Below, one piece after another: positions 14,687 through 22,233 of a DNA stretch of 22,709 nucleotides (its first letter is position 1; the number at the start of each line of letters is the position of its first letter). Under the pieces are notes generated by a model. The model saw only the letters and a list, made by a program, of their open reading frames with translations, did not search any database and was not told the DNA's origin. A program made the position numbers and the translations under genes. The stretch is from Sva-07 sp041686315 (GTDB lineage Bacteria > Actinomycetota > Acidimicrobiia > Acidimicrobiales > Ilumatobacteraceae), in the NCBI GenBank assembly GCA_041686315.1, contig JAWLEC010000036.1:1-22709 (forward strand). Reading direction: 5' to 3'.

Positions 14687-15991
14687 TCACTCGCCGGCGA
14701 CGGGGCGATACGCGGGAGCGGCGACGGTCGTGAGCGGCGCACCGTCGGCGGTACCCACGGGAACGACCTTCGTGCGCAGGATCCACAACCCGAGCAGGCA
14801 ACTCGCCACGCCGCCCAGGAACCCGACCTGCTTGCCGACCACCTGGGCGAAGGCACCGATCAGCAGCCCGCCCGCAGCGGTGCCCACCTCGAAGAACATC
14901 GTGAACGAACTGACCGCGAAGGCCCGGTCGCGGTCGCTCGCCCGGTTGACGGTGAGCGCGAGCAGCGACGGGTAGTTGAACGCCACGCCGACGCCGACGA
15001 ACACCGAGGCGATCCACAGTGCCGGCACGGTCGGGAACGCCGCCAGGACCAGCAGGCCGACGAGGATGTTGCCGAGCGCGATCGTGACCGCCCGACGCGG
15101 ACCGAGCCGTTCGGGCAGCCGGGCACCGAAGATCCGCACGAGCACCGACACGAGGGCGTACACGGCGAAGAGCCCGCCGGAACTGGCCAGCCCCACCGTG
15201 CGGGCATGGTCGGGGATGAACGCCCCGAACGTGGCGAACGCGGCGACGCCGGCTGCCAGCACGAGCCCGGGCAACAAAGCCGCAGGATGCACGAATCGGC
15301 GCCATCCCGCGGCGTCGGCGGCAGGCTGGTCGGCCGGACCGGATCGTGGGTCGTCGCCGACGTCGTCCACCGGTGCGGGGTCGAGCGAGGGCACCCGTGC
15401 CGGCGCCAACGACGCCAGGGCGGCCGCCGCGAACGCGAAGAGACCGGCGACGAAGAAGGCCCGCTGGAACCGGGTGTCGTCGAGGATCCACTCGCCGAAG
15501 AGCGGTCCGATGCCGATGCCGCCGAACACGGCGACCGAGAAGTAGCTGGCGCCCTCGGCGCGGCGATCACGCGGCGAGAGGTCGGCGATCAGCGTGGCCG
15601 CACCGACGAACACGGCCGCCTCTCCCACGCCGGTGACCGAACGCAGCAGCAGCAACTGCCAGAACGCATCCACCTGTCCCGAGGCCATGCCGCTCAGGCC
15701 TGCGACGGCTGCTCCGATCATGATGAGACGGCGGCGTCCGTGCCGGTCGGCCAGCCGGCCGATCAGTGGGCGGATGCTGATGGCGGCGATGGCGAACGCG
15801 GCGACGGTCAGCCCGATCCCGAACTCGCCCGCCCCGAGGGGCCCCTCGACGAACAGCGGCACGAGCGGCAGCAACATCCCGATGTACACGAAGAACAGCA
15901 GGGCCGTCGCCGTGACGACCAGGAACGGGCGCGTGAGCAGGGTCGGGCGAGGCGCGTGATCGGGCGCGTCGGGGCGTGGCACGGCGTTCAT
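14687..15991 (-). CDS. MFS transporter, probable drug/metabolite exporter
   Basis: 434-aa inner-membrane carrier of the major facilitator superfamily with about 12 hydrophobic spans in two halves and a hydrophilic central loop (residues about 205-235, Asp/Pro-rich). The loop 2-3 signature is present (IRPLIGRLADRHGRRRLIMI). Motif-C-like glycines (VTGVGEAAVFVGAATLIADL, FGGIGIGPLFGEWI) suggest an antiporter/exporter of the DHA1 group. The substrate is unknown. The ATG at 15991 starts the conserved part; the frame stays open upstream to 16189 but there crosses palindromic repeats and is not protein-like. A GAGG lies too close to the ATG to be a good ribosome binding site. It is followed after 123 nt by the Ada-AlkA gene on the same strand. 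Confidence 0.92.
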   Translation of the reverse strand: MNAVPRPDAPDHAPRPTLLTRPFLVVTATALLFFVYIGMLLPLVPLFVEGPLGAGEFGIGLTVAAFAIAAISIRPLIGRLADRHGRRRLIMIGAAVAGLSGMASGQVDAFWQLLLLRSVTGVGEAAVFVGAATLIADLSPRDRRAEGASYFSVAVFGGIGIGPLFGEWILDDTRFQRAFFVAGLFAFAAAALASLAPARVPSLDPAPVDDVGDDPRSGPADQPAADAAGWRRFVHPAALLPGLVLAAGVAAFATFGAFIPDHARTVGLASSGGLFAVYALVSVLVRIFGARLPERLGPRRAVTIALGNILVGLLVLAAFPTVPALWIASVFVGVGVAFNYPSLLALTVNRASDRDRAFAVSSFTMFFEVGTAAGGLLIGAFAQVVGKQVGFLGGVASCLLGLWILRTKVVPVGTADGAPLTTVAAPAYRPVAGE

Positions 15992-15994
15992 CCT

Positions 15995-16017
15995 CGCAAC
16001 CGGATACCCCTGTTGCG
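15995..16017. promoter_or_regulatory. Inverted repeat just upstream of the MFS gene
   Basis: CGCAAC (15995-16000) and GTTGCG (16012-16017) flank 11 nt, directly before the ATG at 15991. It may be a regulator site or a leader hairpin that hides the start region. Confidence 0.35.
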
Positions 16018-16025
16018 CCGGCACA

Positions 16026-16038
16026 TCCCGACTCGGGA
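16026..16038. promoter_or_regulatory. 13-bp palindrome in the MFS promoter region
   Basis: TCCCGACTCGGGA is a palindrome with 6-bp arms around a central C, about 35 nt upstream of the MFS start. Position suits an operator; no dedicated regulator gene is adjacent. Confidence 0.35.
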
Positions 16039-16071
16039 CCGATGTCACACCGCAACCGGGGCAGGGCCCCA

Positions 16072-16123
16072 CGTTTGCGTGACAGAAATGTCGGGGCGCG
16101 CCGACGAAAGCGTCACGCAAACG
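16072..16123. repeat. REP-like palindromic element, doublet I copy 1
   Basis: Outer arms CGTTTGCGTGAC (16072-16083) and GTCACGCAAACG (16112-16123) are perfectly complementary over 12 bp around 28 nt. The interior has its own stem, GTCGG (16090-16094) with CCGAC (16101-16105). The total of 52 nt and the 12+28+12 plan are identical to copy 2, 21 nt away. Confidence 0.85.
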
Positions 16124-16144
16124 CAAGCCCGCGACAGGGTTCCC

Positions 16145-16196
16145 CGTTTGCGTGACGAAAATGTCGGGCCCTCCCGACAGAAGCGTCACGCAGACG
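16145..16196. repeat. REP-like palindromic element, doublet I copy 2
   Basis: Outer arms CGTTTGCGTGAC (16145-16156) and GTCACGCAGACG (16185-16196) pair with one wobble. The inner stem is longer than in copy 1: TGTCGGG (16162-16168) with CCCGACA (16173-16179). It lies 8 nt after the transglutaminase stop codon and may also serve as its transcript end, though no clear T-run is present. Confidence 0.85.
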
Positions 16197-16204
16197 AAGA
16201 GCGG

Positions 16205-17140
16205 TCAGCGGATGATCTGGCGGGCGGGATCGTCGTCGGGGACCTCGACACGGGTCATGTCGACCGACACGTGCAGCGCCTGCGGCGACGCCGGACCGAT
16301 CACCACCCCGCGCACCGGCGCCACGTCGGCATAGTCGCGCCCCCAGGCCACGGTGACGTGGCGGTCGGGAGCGATGATCCCGTTCGTCGGATCGAGGTCC
16401 AGCCAGCCGTGATCCGGGATCCACACCGAACACCAGGCATGCGAGGCGTCGGCACCGAACACCTTCGGCTCCCCCGGAGGCGGATCGGTCTCGATGTAGC
16501 CGCTCACGTACCGGGCGGCGAGGCCGATCGACCGCAGCGCACCCACCGCCAGGTGGGCGAAGTCCTGACAGACACCCTTGCGCTGTGCGATCACATGGTC
16601 GAGTGGCGTGCTCACCTCCGTGAACGACGGATCGAACGAGAACGTCTCGAAGATCGACCTGCAGAACGCTGACACCGCGTCCACGATCGGCCGCCCCGGC
16701 GTGAACGACGGCGACACCAGGTCGTACAGCGCCAGCCGGTGTTCGTCGACGTCGACGAACCTCGACCGCGCCCCGAACGGCGCCACCTGCAGCGCCAGCG
16801 GACCGCGCAACACGCCCACTGCGGCCGCAACCCGCTCCCAGGCCGGATCCCGGCGCGGGAGCTCCTGCGGCCACACGTGGGCCTCGGACATCGACTGGAC
16901 GACGAGCCCGTCGTGCGGCCGGTGGAGCCCGAACTGCACCACCCGGTTGCCGAACACGTCGACCCGCTCGTCGCGTTCGTCGGCGTCCGGGAACGTCGTC
17001 ACATGCGTCGACAGCACATGCTGCGACGACGTCGGTCGCACCGCCAGGCACGCCACGCTGTATCCGTCGAGCATCGTGGCTCCGTACACGTACTCGGTGC
17101 GATGCACGACCCGATAGCGCCGACCCGGCACGTCAGGCAC
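16205..17140 (-). CDS. Transglutaminase-like protease-fold protein
   Basis: 311-aa cytosolic protein of the transglutaminase-like superfamily. Residues about 8-90 are the N-terminal beta-rich domain (YRVVHRTEYVYGATMLDGYS, the bacterial transglutaminase-like N region). The catalytic triad is readable: Cys191 in RKGVCQDFAHLAVG, His234 in ASHAWCSVW, Asp250 in LDLDPTNG. In this gene cluster such proteins are thought to cleave or form amide bonds in peptides made by the neighbouring ATP-grasp enzyme (proposal of Iyer, Aravind and colleagues). The GTG at 17140 overlaps the upstream gene by 8 nt; a GTG at 17131 is the alternative. It is the last gene of the four-gene operon. Function in this organism is unproven. 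Confidence 0.93.
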   Translation of the reverse strand: MPDVPGRRYRVVHRTEYVYGATMLDGYSVACLAVRPTSSQHVLSTHVTTFPDADERDERVDVFGNRVVQFGLHRPHDGLVVQSMSEAHVWPQELPRRDPAWERVAAAVGVLRGPLALQVAPFGARSRFVDVDEHRLALYDLVSPSFTPGRPIVDAVSAFCRSIFETFSFDPSFTEVSTPLDHVIAQRKGVCQDFAHLAVGALRSIGLAARYVSGYIETDPPPGEPKVFGADASHAWCSVWIPDHGWLDLDPTNGIIAPDRHVTVAWGRDYADVAPVRGVVIGPASPQALHVSVDMTRVEVPDDDPARQIIR

Positions 17141-19496
17141 CGCCCATCATGCGCGGATCGAGCGGTGCCGACAGGTACTCCCCCACCACCGCACGCGACA
17201 GTTCGTCACATCCGGTCCACACGGCATCGAGCGCAGCCGCCGTCGACGCCACATCAGCGAACGAGGCCGACGCCAGGGTGTCGAGCACCCGCGCGGCCAC
17301 GTCGACACCCTCGTCCCAGCCGAGGCCGGCCGCCTCGTGGCGGATCGCCTCCACCGCCGCCGCCGCCGACCGGGGATTGAGCCGCTCCGCCACCACCAGA
17401 CGCACGGCGGGCTCGAACTCGACGTCGCTGCGGTACCGACGCCGGTAGGCGACCAGGCTCTCGTTGGCGGCGAGCACGATCTCCACCACACGCTGACGGG
17501 CGAAGTCCGTGCGATGCTCCTCGTCGTCCATGCCGGCCACCCGCGGTTCGGTGAGCCACGACGGCGCAGCGTCGGCGAACGGGCGGAACACACCGCGCAC
17601 GCCGTCCACCACGCCCAGAGCTCGTTCGATCCGACGGCCGATCTCACCGAACCGCCACGCCGGCCCCCGCACCACGCTCTCGTTCCAGAGCCCGACCATC
17701 GACGCGAGATCGACGAGCACGGTCTCGAGTTGTCGCCCGTCGATGCGGCCGATGTCGAGCCGTCCCACGTCCAGGGAACCCTGGTCGACGGTCTGGTCGA
17801 CGAGGGCGCCGAGACCGCTCCTCGACTCGGCGAGGCGGGCGAACACGCGGCCGGCCGTGACCGAGAAGAATTCGCGGACGGACGACACCTCGGCCAGGAA
17901 CGAGCCGAGGTGCCGGCTCAACGCGTCGACCGACGACCCAACCGCCACCGACGACCGGTTGCCGCCCTCGGGGAGCGACGTCAGCGGAACACCGGCGATC
18001 GACATCACCAGGTCGATGGCCGGCGCCACCCACGACTCGGCGACATCCGCGTCGAACGCACCGTCGGTGCGGTCGAGCACCACCTCCAGCGATCGGGCCA
18101 CGAGCTCGGCGCGTTCCATCGCCCGACCGGCCCAGAAGAGTGCCTCGGCCGCCCGTGTGGGCACCGACGCGATGAGGTCCACCTGGGGCAGGGGTTCGCG
18201 GCGGCGGACCACCGGCGGCGCGATGCGTCCGCCGATCACCCACACGTCCTTCGCCGTCGCCGCCGTGGGTCTCGTCGGATCGTCACCGTCGGCGAGCACC
18301 CGCGCACTGCCGCCCTGCAGGACGTCGATGCCCTTGTCGCCGGCGACGAGATGCAGCCGCAGCGTCACCCGCCGCTGCGTGGACGCACCACCGATGAAGC
18401 AGGGGATACGAGCGATGTCGAGTGATGCCCGTTCCTCCGCGGTGCACATCTCGAGGGGCGCCACGCCCTGATAGTCGGAGCCGTGGCCGGTCAACCAGGC
18501 TCCGGCCGCGTCCCATTGGTCGGCCAGGAGCGGCTCCTCCAGGACGCCGGTGCCGTGTGCATTCGACAGCACCACCCCGTCGGATCGCGCCGCCAGCAGC
18601 ACCCCCGGGATGCCGACGTGCCCCGACGCGTTCACCTCCATCGGATCGAGCTGGTCGTCCTCGAGGCGCCGGAACAGCACGTCGACCGGTTCGAGGCCCG
18701 CCAGCGAGCGCAGCCAGACACGACGCTGGCGGACCACCAGATCGGCCCCTTCGGCGAGGTTCAGGCCGAGCCGCGTGGCGAGGTAGGACTGCTCGACGAA
18801 CGACGGGTGGTCCACCCCGCCGGACAACACCACGACACGCGGGTTCACCGTGTTCGCCACGTCGGCGAGAGCGTCACGCAACCGATCGGCGAACGGATCG
18901 AGTGAGCGCAGAGCCCGGCCCGCCGGCAGTGCGGCGACCACGTCGCGATGGACCCGCGCCGCCACGAGGCGATCGAGCAGGGCATAGCCCACACCGGGCG
19001 GTGCGTCGGTGAGATCGCGGACGGCACGCCAACGCCCGTCGGTGGTGCGGACCACGTCGACGGCGTAGTTGGTCAGCCACCGCTTCGGCGCCGGTGGCCC
19101 GAATGCCGCGAGGCGGTATCTGAGGCTGCCCCACAGCGCCTGCGGTTCCACCACGGCATCAGCGAGCAGCGACTGTGCGCCGTACACGTCGCGCAGGATC
19201 GACTCGAGCATCCGCATCCGCGCCACGGCGGCGTCGGCGAGTGCGGTGAAGTCGTCGCCGTCGAGCACGTACGGCACCGGGTCGAGCCGCCACGGCCGGG
19301 ACTCGAGCGCCACCATCCGACCGTCGGCGCGGATCGGCAGGTCGTGAACGATGTGGCCGGCGCCTTCGGCGGCCAGGAGGCGGTCGGCGTCGAGTTGGCG
19401 TCCGCCCAGATCGGGCAGCGCACCGATGGCCGTCGTCGCGTCCCCCGCCGTCGACGCCAGACCGGCGGTGCCCGACGGCGAACGATTCTCGAGCAC
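17133..19496 (-). CDS. Fused circularly permuted ATP-grasp-like / alpha-E (DUF403) protein
   Basis: 787 aa. Residues about 60-425 match the circularly permuted type-2 ATP-grasp family in order: SRPWRLDPVPYVL, LESILRDVYGAQSLL, DLTDAPPGVGYALLDRLV, NPRVVVLSGGVDHPSFVEQS, GADLVVRQRRVWLRSLAGLE, VDVLFRRLEDDQLDPMEVN and GIPGVLLAA. After residue 320, the stretch that in the partner protein holds LVLKPANESGGYG is absent, so the ATP site looks lost. Residues about 446-770 are an alpha-E helical domain (VPTRAAEALFWAGRAMERAE), like the stand-alone protein encoded upstream. A role as a non-catalytic partner or scaffold is inferred. The GTG at 19496 lies 2 nt after the alpha-E stop; other in-frame starts upstream are possible and no strong ribosome binding site was seen. 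It overlaps the transglutaminase gene by 8 nt. Confidence 0.88.
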   Translation of the reverse strand: MLENRSPSGTAGLASTAGDATTAIGALPDLGGRQLDADRLLAAEGAGHIVHDLPIRADGRMVALESRPWRLDPVPYVLDGDDFTALADAAVARMRMLESILRDVYGAQSLLADAVVEPQALWGSLRYRLAAFGPPAPKRWLTNYAVDVVRTTDGRWRAVRDLTDAPPGVGYALLDRLVAARVHRDVVAALPAGRALRSLDPFADRLRDALADVANTVNPRVVVLSGGVDHPSFVEQSYLATRLGLNLAEGADLVVRQRRVWLRSLAGLEPVDVLFRRLEDDQLDPMEVNASGHVGIPGVLLAARSDGVVLSNAHGTGVLEEPLLADQWDAAGAWLTGHGSDYQGVAPLEMCTAEERASLDIARIPCFIGGASTQRRVTLRLHLVAGDKGIDVLQGGSARVLADGDDPTRPTAATAKDVWVIGGRIAPPVVRRREPLPQVDLIASVPTRAAEALFWAGRAMERAELVARSLEVVLDRTDGAFDADVAESWVAPAIDLVMSIAGVPLTSLPEGGNRSSVAVGSSVDALSRHLGSFLAEVSSVREFFSVTAGRVFARLAESRSGLGALVDQTVDQGSLDVGRLDIGRIDGRQLETVLVDLASMVGLWNESVVRGPAWRFGEIGRRIERALGVVDGVRGVFRPFADAAPSWLTEPRVAGMDDEEHRTDFARQRVVEIVLAANESLVAYRRRYRSDVEFEPAVRLVVAERLNPRSAAAAVEAIRHEAAGLGWDEGVDVAARVLDTLASASFADVASTAAALDAVWTGCDELSRAVVGEYLSAPLDPRMMGGA

Positions 19497-19498
19497 GA

Positions 19499-20425
19499 TC
19501 AGTGCACCACGTACTGTTGGTGCAAGGTGTCGTCGAGCCGGCTGAGCGCGAGCTGCACGGCCTCCATCGCCGCGTCGAGCGCCACACCGTCGTCGGCAGC
19601 GGGACGGCTCCGCCGCAGTTCCCGATCGGCACTCTCGATCGCGCCCAGCACGGTGGCGTGGTTCGGCATCCGCAGCGCCGAGTTGCGCATCTCGGCGAGA
19701 CATCCGGCGACGGAGCGGGGGAACCGGTGGTCGAACAGCAGGAACCGCACGACGGCGGGCCCGGCGATCGGGCCCTTGGTGGCACGCTGGTACATCTGCA
19801 GCGCCGACAGTGACCGCAGCACGCTCATCCACTGCACCTCGCCGAACTCGTCGGTGGCCCCCGGCGGCAGCGACAGCAGCGTCGCGGCGCGCACGCCGAG
19901 CACCCGCGTGGTCATGTCGGCCCGCTCGAGATAGCGGCCGAGTCGCCAGGTCTCGAACACCTCGTCGCGGGTCATCGACGACTGCAGCACGCCGTCGAGG
20001 CGGCGGCTCTCGTCGATCACCCGGCCGAGGAAGCGGTCGCGCCGGCGGCGTTCGACCGAGGTGACTGCGGCGCCGCGCACATAGATCGACAGGTCGTTGA
20101 CGGTCTGCCAGGCCTCGCGTGGCAGCACCTCCCGGCACGTCCGGAGATTCTCCCGGCAGGCCTCCACCGTGACGGCGATGCTGTTGGGATGGTCGCGGTC
20201 GGCGATGAGGAACTGGGCCACCTGGGCTTCGTCGGATCCGGCCACGGCGGGCAGTGCGACGTCGCTCCCGGAGATGGTCACCAGCGGACGCCACCGCATG
20301 GAGGTGCCGGACATGTCGGCGAGCACGTCACCGTAGGCGCGCAGGATCCTCGCCGAATCCTCGGCGCGTTCGATGTAGCGCGCCGCCCAGTACACCCGGT
20401 CGGCCACCCGTGACAGCAGCGCCAT
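19499..20425 (-). CDS. Alpha-E domain protein (DUF403)
   Basis: 308-aa all-helical protein of the alpha-E family. It begins with the family signature MALLSRVADRVYWAARYIER and contains LPREAWQTVNDLSIYVRG, TRDEVFETWRLGRYLERADM and the C-terminal FLLFDHRFPRSVAGCL. Alpha-E proteins are always found beside circularly permuted ATP-grasp and transglutaminase-like genes and are thought to assist peptide synthesis or recognition; the biochemical role is not established. ATG at 20425 shares one base with the TGA of the ATP-grasp gene (TGATG), indicating translational coupling. Confidence 0.93.
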   Translation of the reverse strand: MALLSRVADRVYWAARYIERAEDSARILRAYGDVLADMSGTSMRWRPLVTISGSDVALPAVAGSDEAQVAQFLIADRDHPNSIAVTVEACRENLRTCREVLPREAWQTVNDLSIYVRGAAVTSVERRRRDRFLGRVIDESRRLDGVLQSSMTRDEVFETWRLGRYLERADMTTRVLGVRAATLLSLPPGATDEFGEVQWMSVLRSLSALQMYQRATKGPIAGPAVVRFLLFDHRFPRSVAGCLAEMRNSALRMPNHATVLGAIESADRELRRSRPAADDGVALDAAMEAVQLALSRLDDTLHQQYVVH

Positions 20426-21936
20426 CAGGCGGCCCCGTCCTGCAACTGGGCCGTGCCGGTCTGCGACTGGGTGACCCCGTCCGTCTGCTGCTGTTGCCGG
20501 CCCGACGGCCGGTCGGGCGAGTCGGCGGTGCGAGCGTCGTCGACGATCCACGTGTCCTTGCTGCCGCCACCCTGGGAGGAGTTGACCACCAACGATCCCT
20601 GGGTGAGCGCCACCCTGGTGAGCCCGCCCGCGGTGACGTAGCTCGACGCGCCGGTGAGGATGAACGGGCGCAGGTCGAGGTGCCGAGGCTCGATGCCGCC
20701 GTCGACGAGGGTCGGCGCGGTCGACAGGTCGAGGATCGGTTGTGCGACCCAGTTGCGCGGGTCCTCCCGGATCGCCGCGGCGGCGGCTGCGAGTTCCTCG
20801 TCGGTGGCGCGGTTGCCGATGACGATGCCGTAGCCGCCGCTCTCGTTGGCCGGCTTCAGCACGAGGTCACCGAGGTTGGCGAGCACATGGGCACATTCGT
20901 CGTCGTACATGCAACGGTACGTCGGCACGTTCGGGATCAGTGGCTCCTCGCCGAGGTAGTAGCGGATCATGTCGGGCACCCAGGCGTAGACGCACTTGTC
21001 GTCGGCGACCCCGGCTCCGGGTGCGTTGGCGATGCCGACGTTGCCGGCCTTCCACGCCCGCATCAGCCCGGCGACGCCGAGCATCGAGTCGGGATCGAAC
21101 ACCTCGGGGTCGATGAACAGGTCGTCGATGCGGCGATAGATCACGTCGACGCGCTCGAGCCCTTGGATCGTCTTCATGTACACGCAGTCGTCGGCACCCA
21201 CCACGAGGTCCTCGCCCTCCACCAGCTCGGCGCCCATCCGCTGTGCCAGGAAGGAGTGCTCGAAGTACGCAGAGTTGAAGATCCCCGGTGTGAGCACGGC
21301 GATCATCGGGTCGTGCCGGCCGTCGGGTGCGAGCGACATCAGCAGCTTGTTCAGTTCGTCGGTGTAGGCGTCGACCGGGCGGACGTGGTGGCGCTCGAAC
21401 AGCTCGGGGAAGGCGCGCTTCGCCACGCCCCGGTTCTCGAGGACGTAGCTCACACCCGACGGGACGCGCAGGTTGTCCTCGAGCACGTAGAACTGGCCGT
21501 CGCCGGCACGCACGAGGTCGGAGCCGGAGATGTGGGCCCACACGCCGAACTTGGGGTGGATGCCCTCGCACTCGGGTCGGTAGTTGGTGGAGTCCTCGAG
21601 CAGCTCGGCGGGGAAGACACCGTCGACGATGATCCGACGGTCGTTGTACACGTCGTCGATGAAGTGGTTGAGCGCACGCAGGCGCTGGGCGAGCCCGCGC
21701 TCCACGATCGACCATTCGGCACCCGGGATGAGGCGGGGGATGATGTCGAAGGGCCAGGAGCGATCGATGTTCTGGCCGTCGGAGTAGACGGTGAACGAGA
21801 TCCCCATGGTGAGGATCTCGAGGTCGGAGATCCGTTGGCGTTCGCGCAGCTCGTCGATCCCCAACCGGTGCAGGAGTTCGATCACGTCCCGTGCCATGGG
21901 TTTCGGGCTCCCGTCGGCCTCCAGCAGTTCGTCCAC
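20425..21936 (-). CDS. Circularly permuted type-2 ATP-grasp protein (predicted peptide ligase)
   Basis: 503 aa. The family pattern is complete: DELLEADGSPKPMARDVIEL (residues 2-21), GISFTVYSDGQNIDRSWPFD, PSGVSYVLENR (159-169), TPGIFNSAYFEHSFLAQRMG, GEDLVVGADDCVYMKTIQGL, RVDVIYRRIDDLFIDPEVF, and LGVAGLMRAWKAGNVGIANA. The nucleotide-binding loop is intact: LVLKPANESGGYGIVIG at 358-374, followed by WVAQP, HLDLRPFILTG and VVNSSQGGGSKDTWIV. Such enzymes are predicted to use ATP to couple amino acids to a peptide or small molecule. Residues 471-503 are a Gln/Thr-rich disordered tail. GTG start at 21936 with TACGGT 8 nt upstream and no Shine-Dalgarno; the DELL motif at once after the start supports it. 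First gene of the operon. Confidence 0.94.
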   Translation of the reverse strand: MDELLEADGSPKPMARDVIELLHRLGIDELRERQRISDLEILTMGISFTVYSDGQNIDRSWPFDIIPRLIPGAEWSIVERGLAQRLRALNHFIDDVYNDRRIIVDGVFPAELLEDSTNYRPECEGIHPKFGVWAHISGSDLVRAGDGQFYVLEDNLRVPSGVSYVLENRGVAKRAFPELFERHHVRPVDAYTDELNKLLMSLAPDGRHDPMIAVLTPGIFNSAYFEHSFLAQRMGAELVEGEDLVVGADDCVYMKTIQGLERVDVIYRRIDDLFIDPEVFDPDSMLGVAGLMRAWKAGNVGIANAPGAGVADDKCVYAWVPDMIRYYLGEEPLIPNVPTYRCMYDDECAHVLANLGDLVLKPANESGGYGIVIGNRATDEELAAAAAAIREDPRNWVAQPILDLSTAPTLVDGGIEPRHLDLRPFILTGASSYVTAGGLTRVALTQGSLVVNSSQGGGSKDTWIVDDARTADSPDRPSGRQQQQTDGVTQSQTGTAQLQDGAA

Positions 21937-21944
21937 GCTCGTCG

Positions 21945-21975
21945 ACCGTACCCGCTTCCCCGCCGCACCTGTCCA
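21945..21975 (-). promoter_or_regulatory. Candidate promoter of the ATP-grasp operon
   Basis: On the minus strand TGGACA (21975-21970) and TACGGT (21950-21945) are separated by 19 nt, and the GTG start follows 8 nt after TACGGT, as in a leaderless transcript. A perfect TTGACA at 21988-21983 is too far from this -10 box. Confidence 0.4.
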
Positions 21976-22000
21976 CCAGCCCTGTCAACGCTCCGTCACC

Positions 22001-22047
22001 AACGCGTGAACTGTGTGCGGACAGTGCCAACCAACTGATCACGCGTT
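22001..22047. repeat. REP-like palindromic element, doublet II copy A
   Basis: AACGCGTGA (22001-22009) and TCACGCGTT (22039-22047) are perfect 9-bp arms around 29 nt. Inside, ACTGT (22010-22014) pairs with ACAGT (22021-22025). The end segment CCAACTGATCACGCGTT is shared with copy B. The 297-nt gap between the ATP-grasp and winged-helix genes (21937-22233) holds this doublet plus the divergent start regions and nothing else I can identify. Confidence 0.85.
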
Positions 22048-22062
22048 CGACCGCCCTTTCCC

Positions 22063-22109
22063 AACGCGTGAACAGTGTGCGGTCGGTGACGACCAACTGA
22101 TCACGCGTT
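22063..22109. repeat. REP-like palindromic element, doublet II copy B
   Basis: AACGCGTGA (22063-22071) and TCACGCGTT (22101-22109) are perfect arms around 29 nt, extendable by CC/GG outward to 11 bp. The interior differs from copy A: ACAGT replaces ACTGT, and the possible inner stem is GGTCG (22081-22085) with CGACC (22090-22094). Same 47-nt plan as copy A, 15 nt away. Confidence 0.85.
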
Positions 22110-22233
22110 GGGCGGGGTGTGCGGCGATGTTCCTCAGGTGCGCTTCTGTGACACCCCGACGTCAGGGTGGACGACAGGGAATCTCCCGGATCGGCTCATC
22201 GCCCTGCTCACCCCGTCTCCGAAGGGATTCCCG

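Noticed and set aside
15992..16189. 66-residue N-terminal extension of the MFS frame
   Set aside because: It translates the palindromic repeats of doublet I; the membrane protein begins after the ATG at 15991.
16072..16196. CRISPR array
   Set aside because: Only two copies, each itself a long palindrome, with a 21-nt spacer and no cas genes; it fits REP-like elements better. The same holds for 22001-22109.
13133..16672. A 1179-codon open frame on the + strand
   Set aside because: It lies antisense to the Ada-AlkA, MFS and transglutaminase genes. Its product is low-complexity Arg/Asp/Glu/Gly-rich with no fold, a result of GC-rich codon bias opposite real genes.
16205..21936. Anbu-type proteasome gene expected with this cluster in some bacteria
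   Set aside because: No such gene is present next to the operon in this window; the flanking genes are an MFS exporter and a winged-helix protein.
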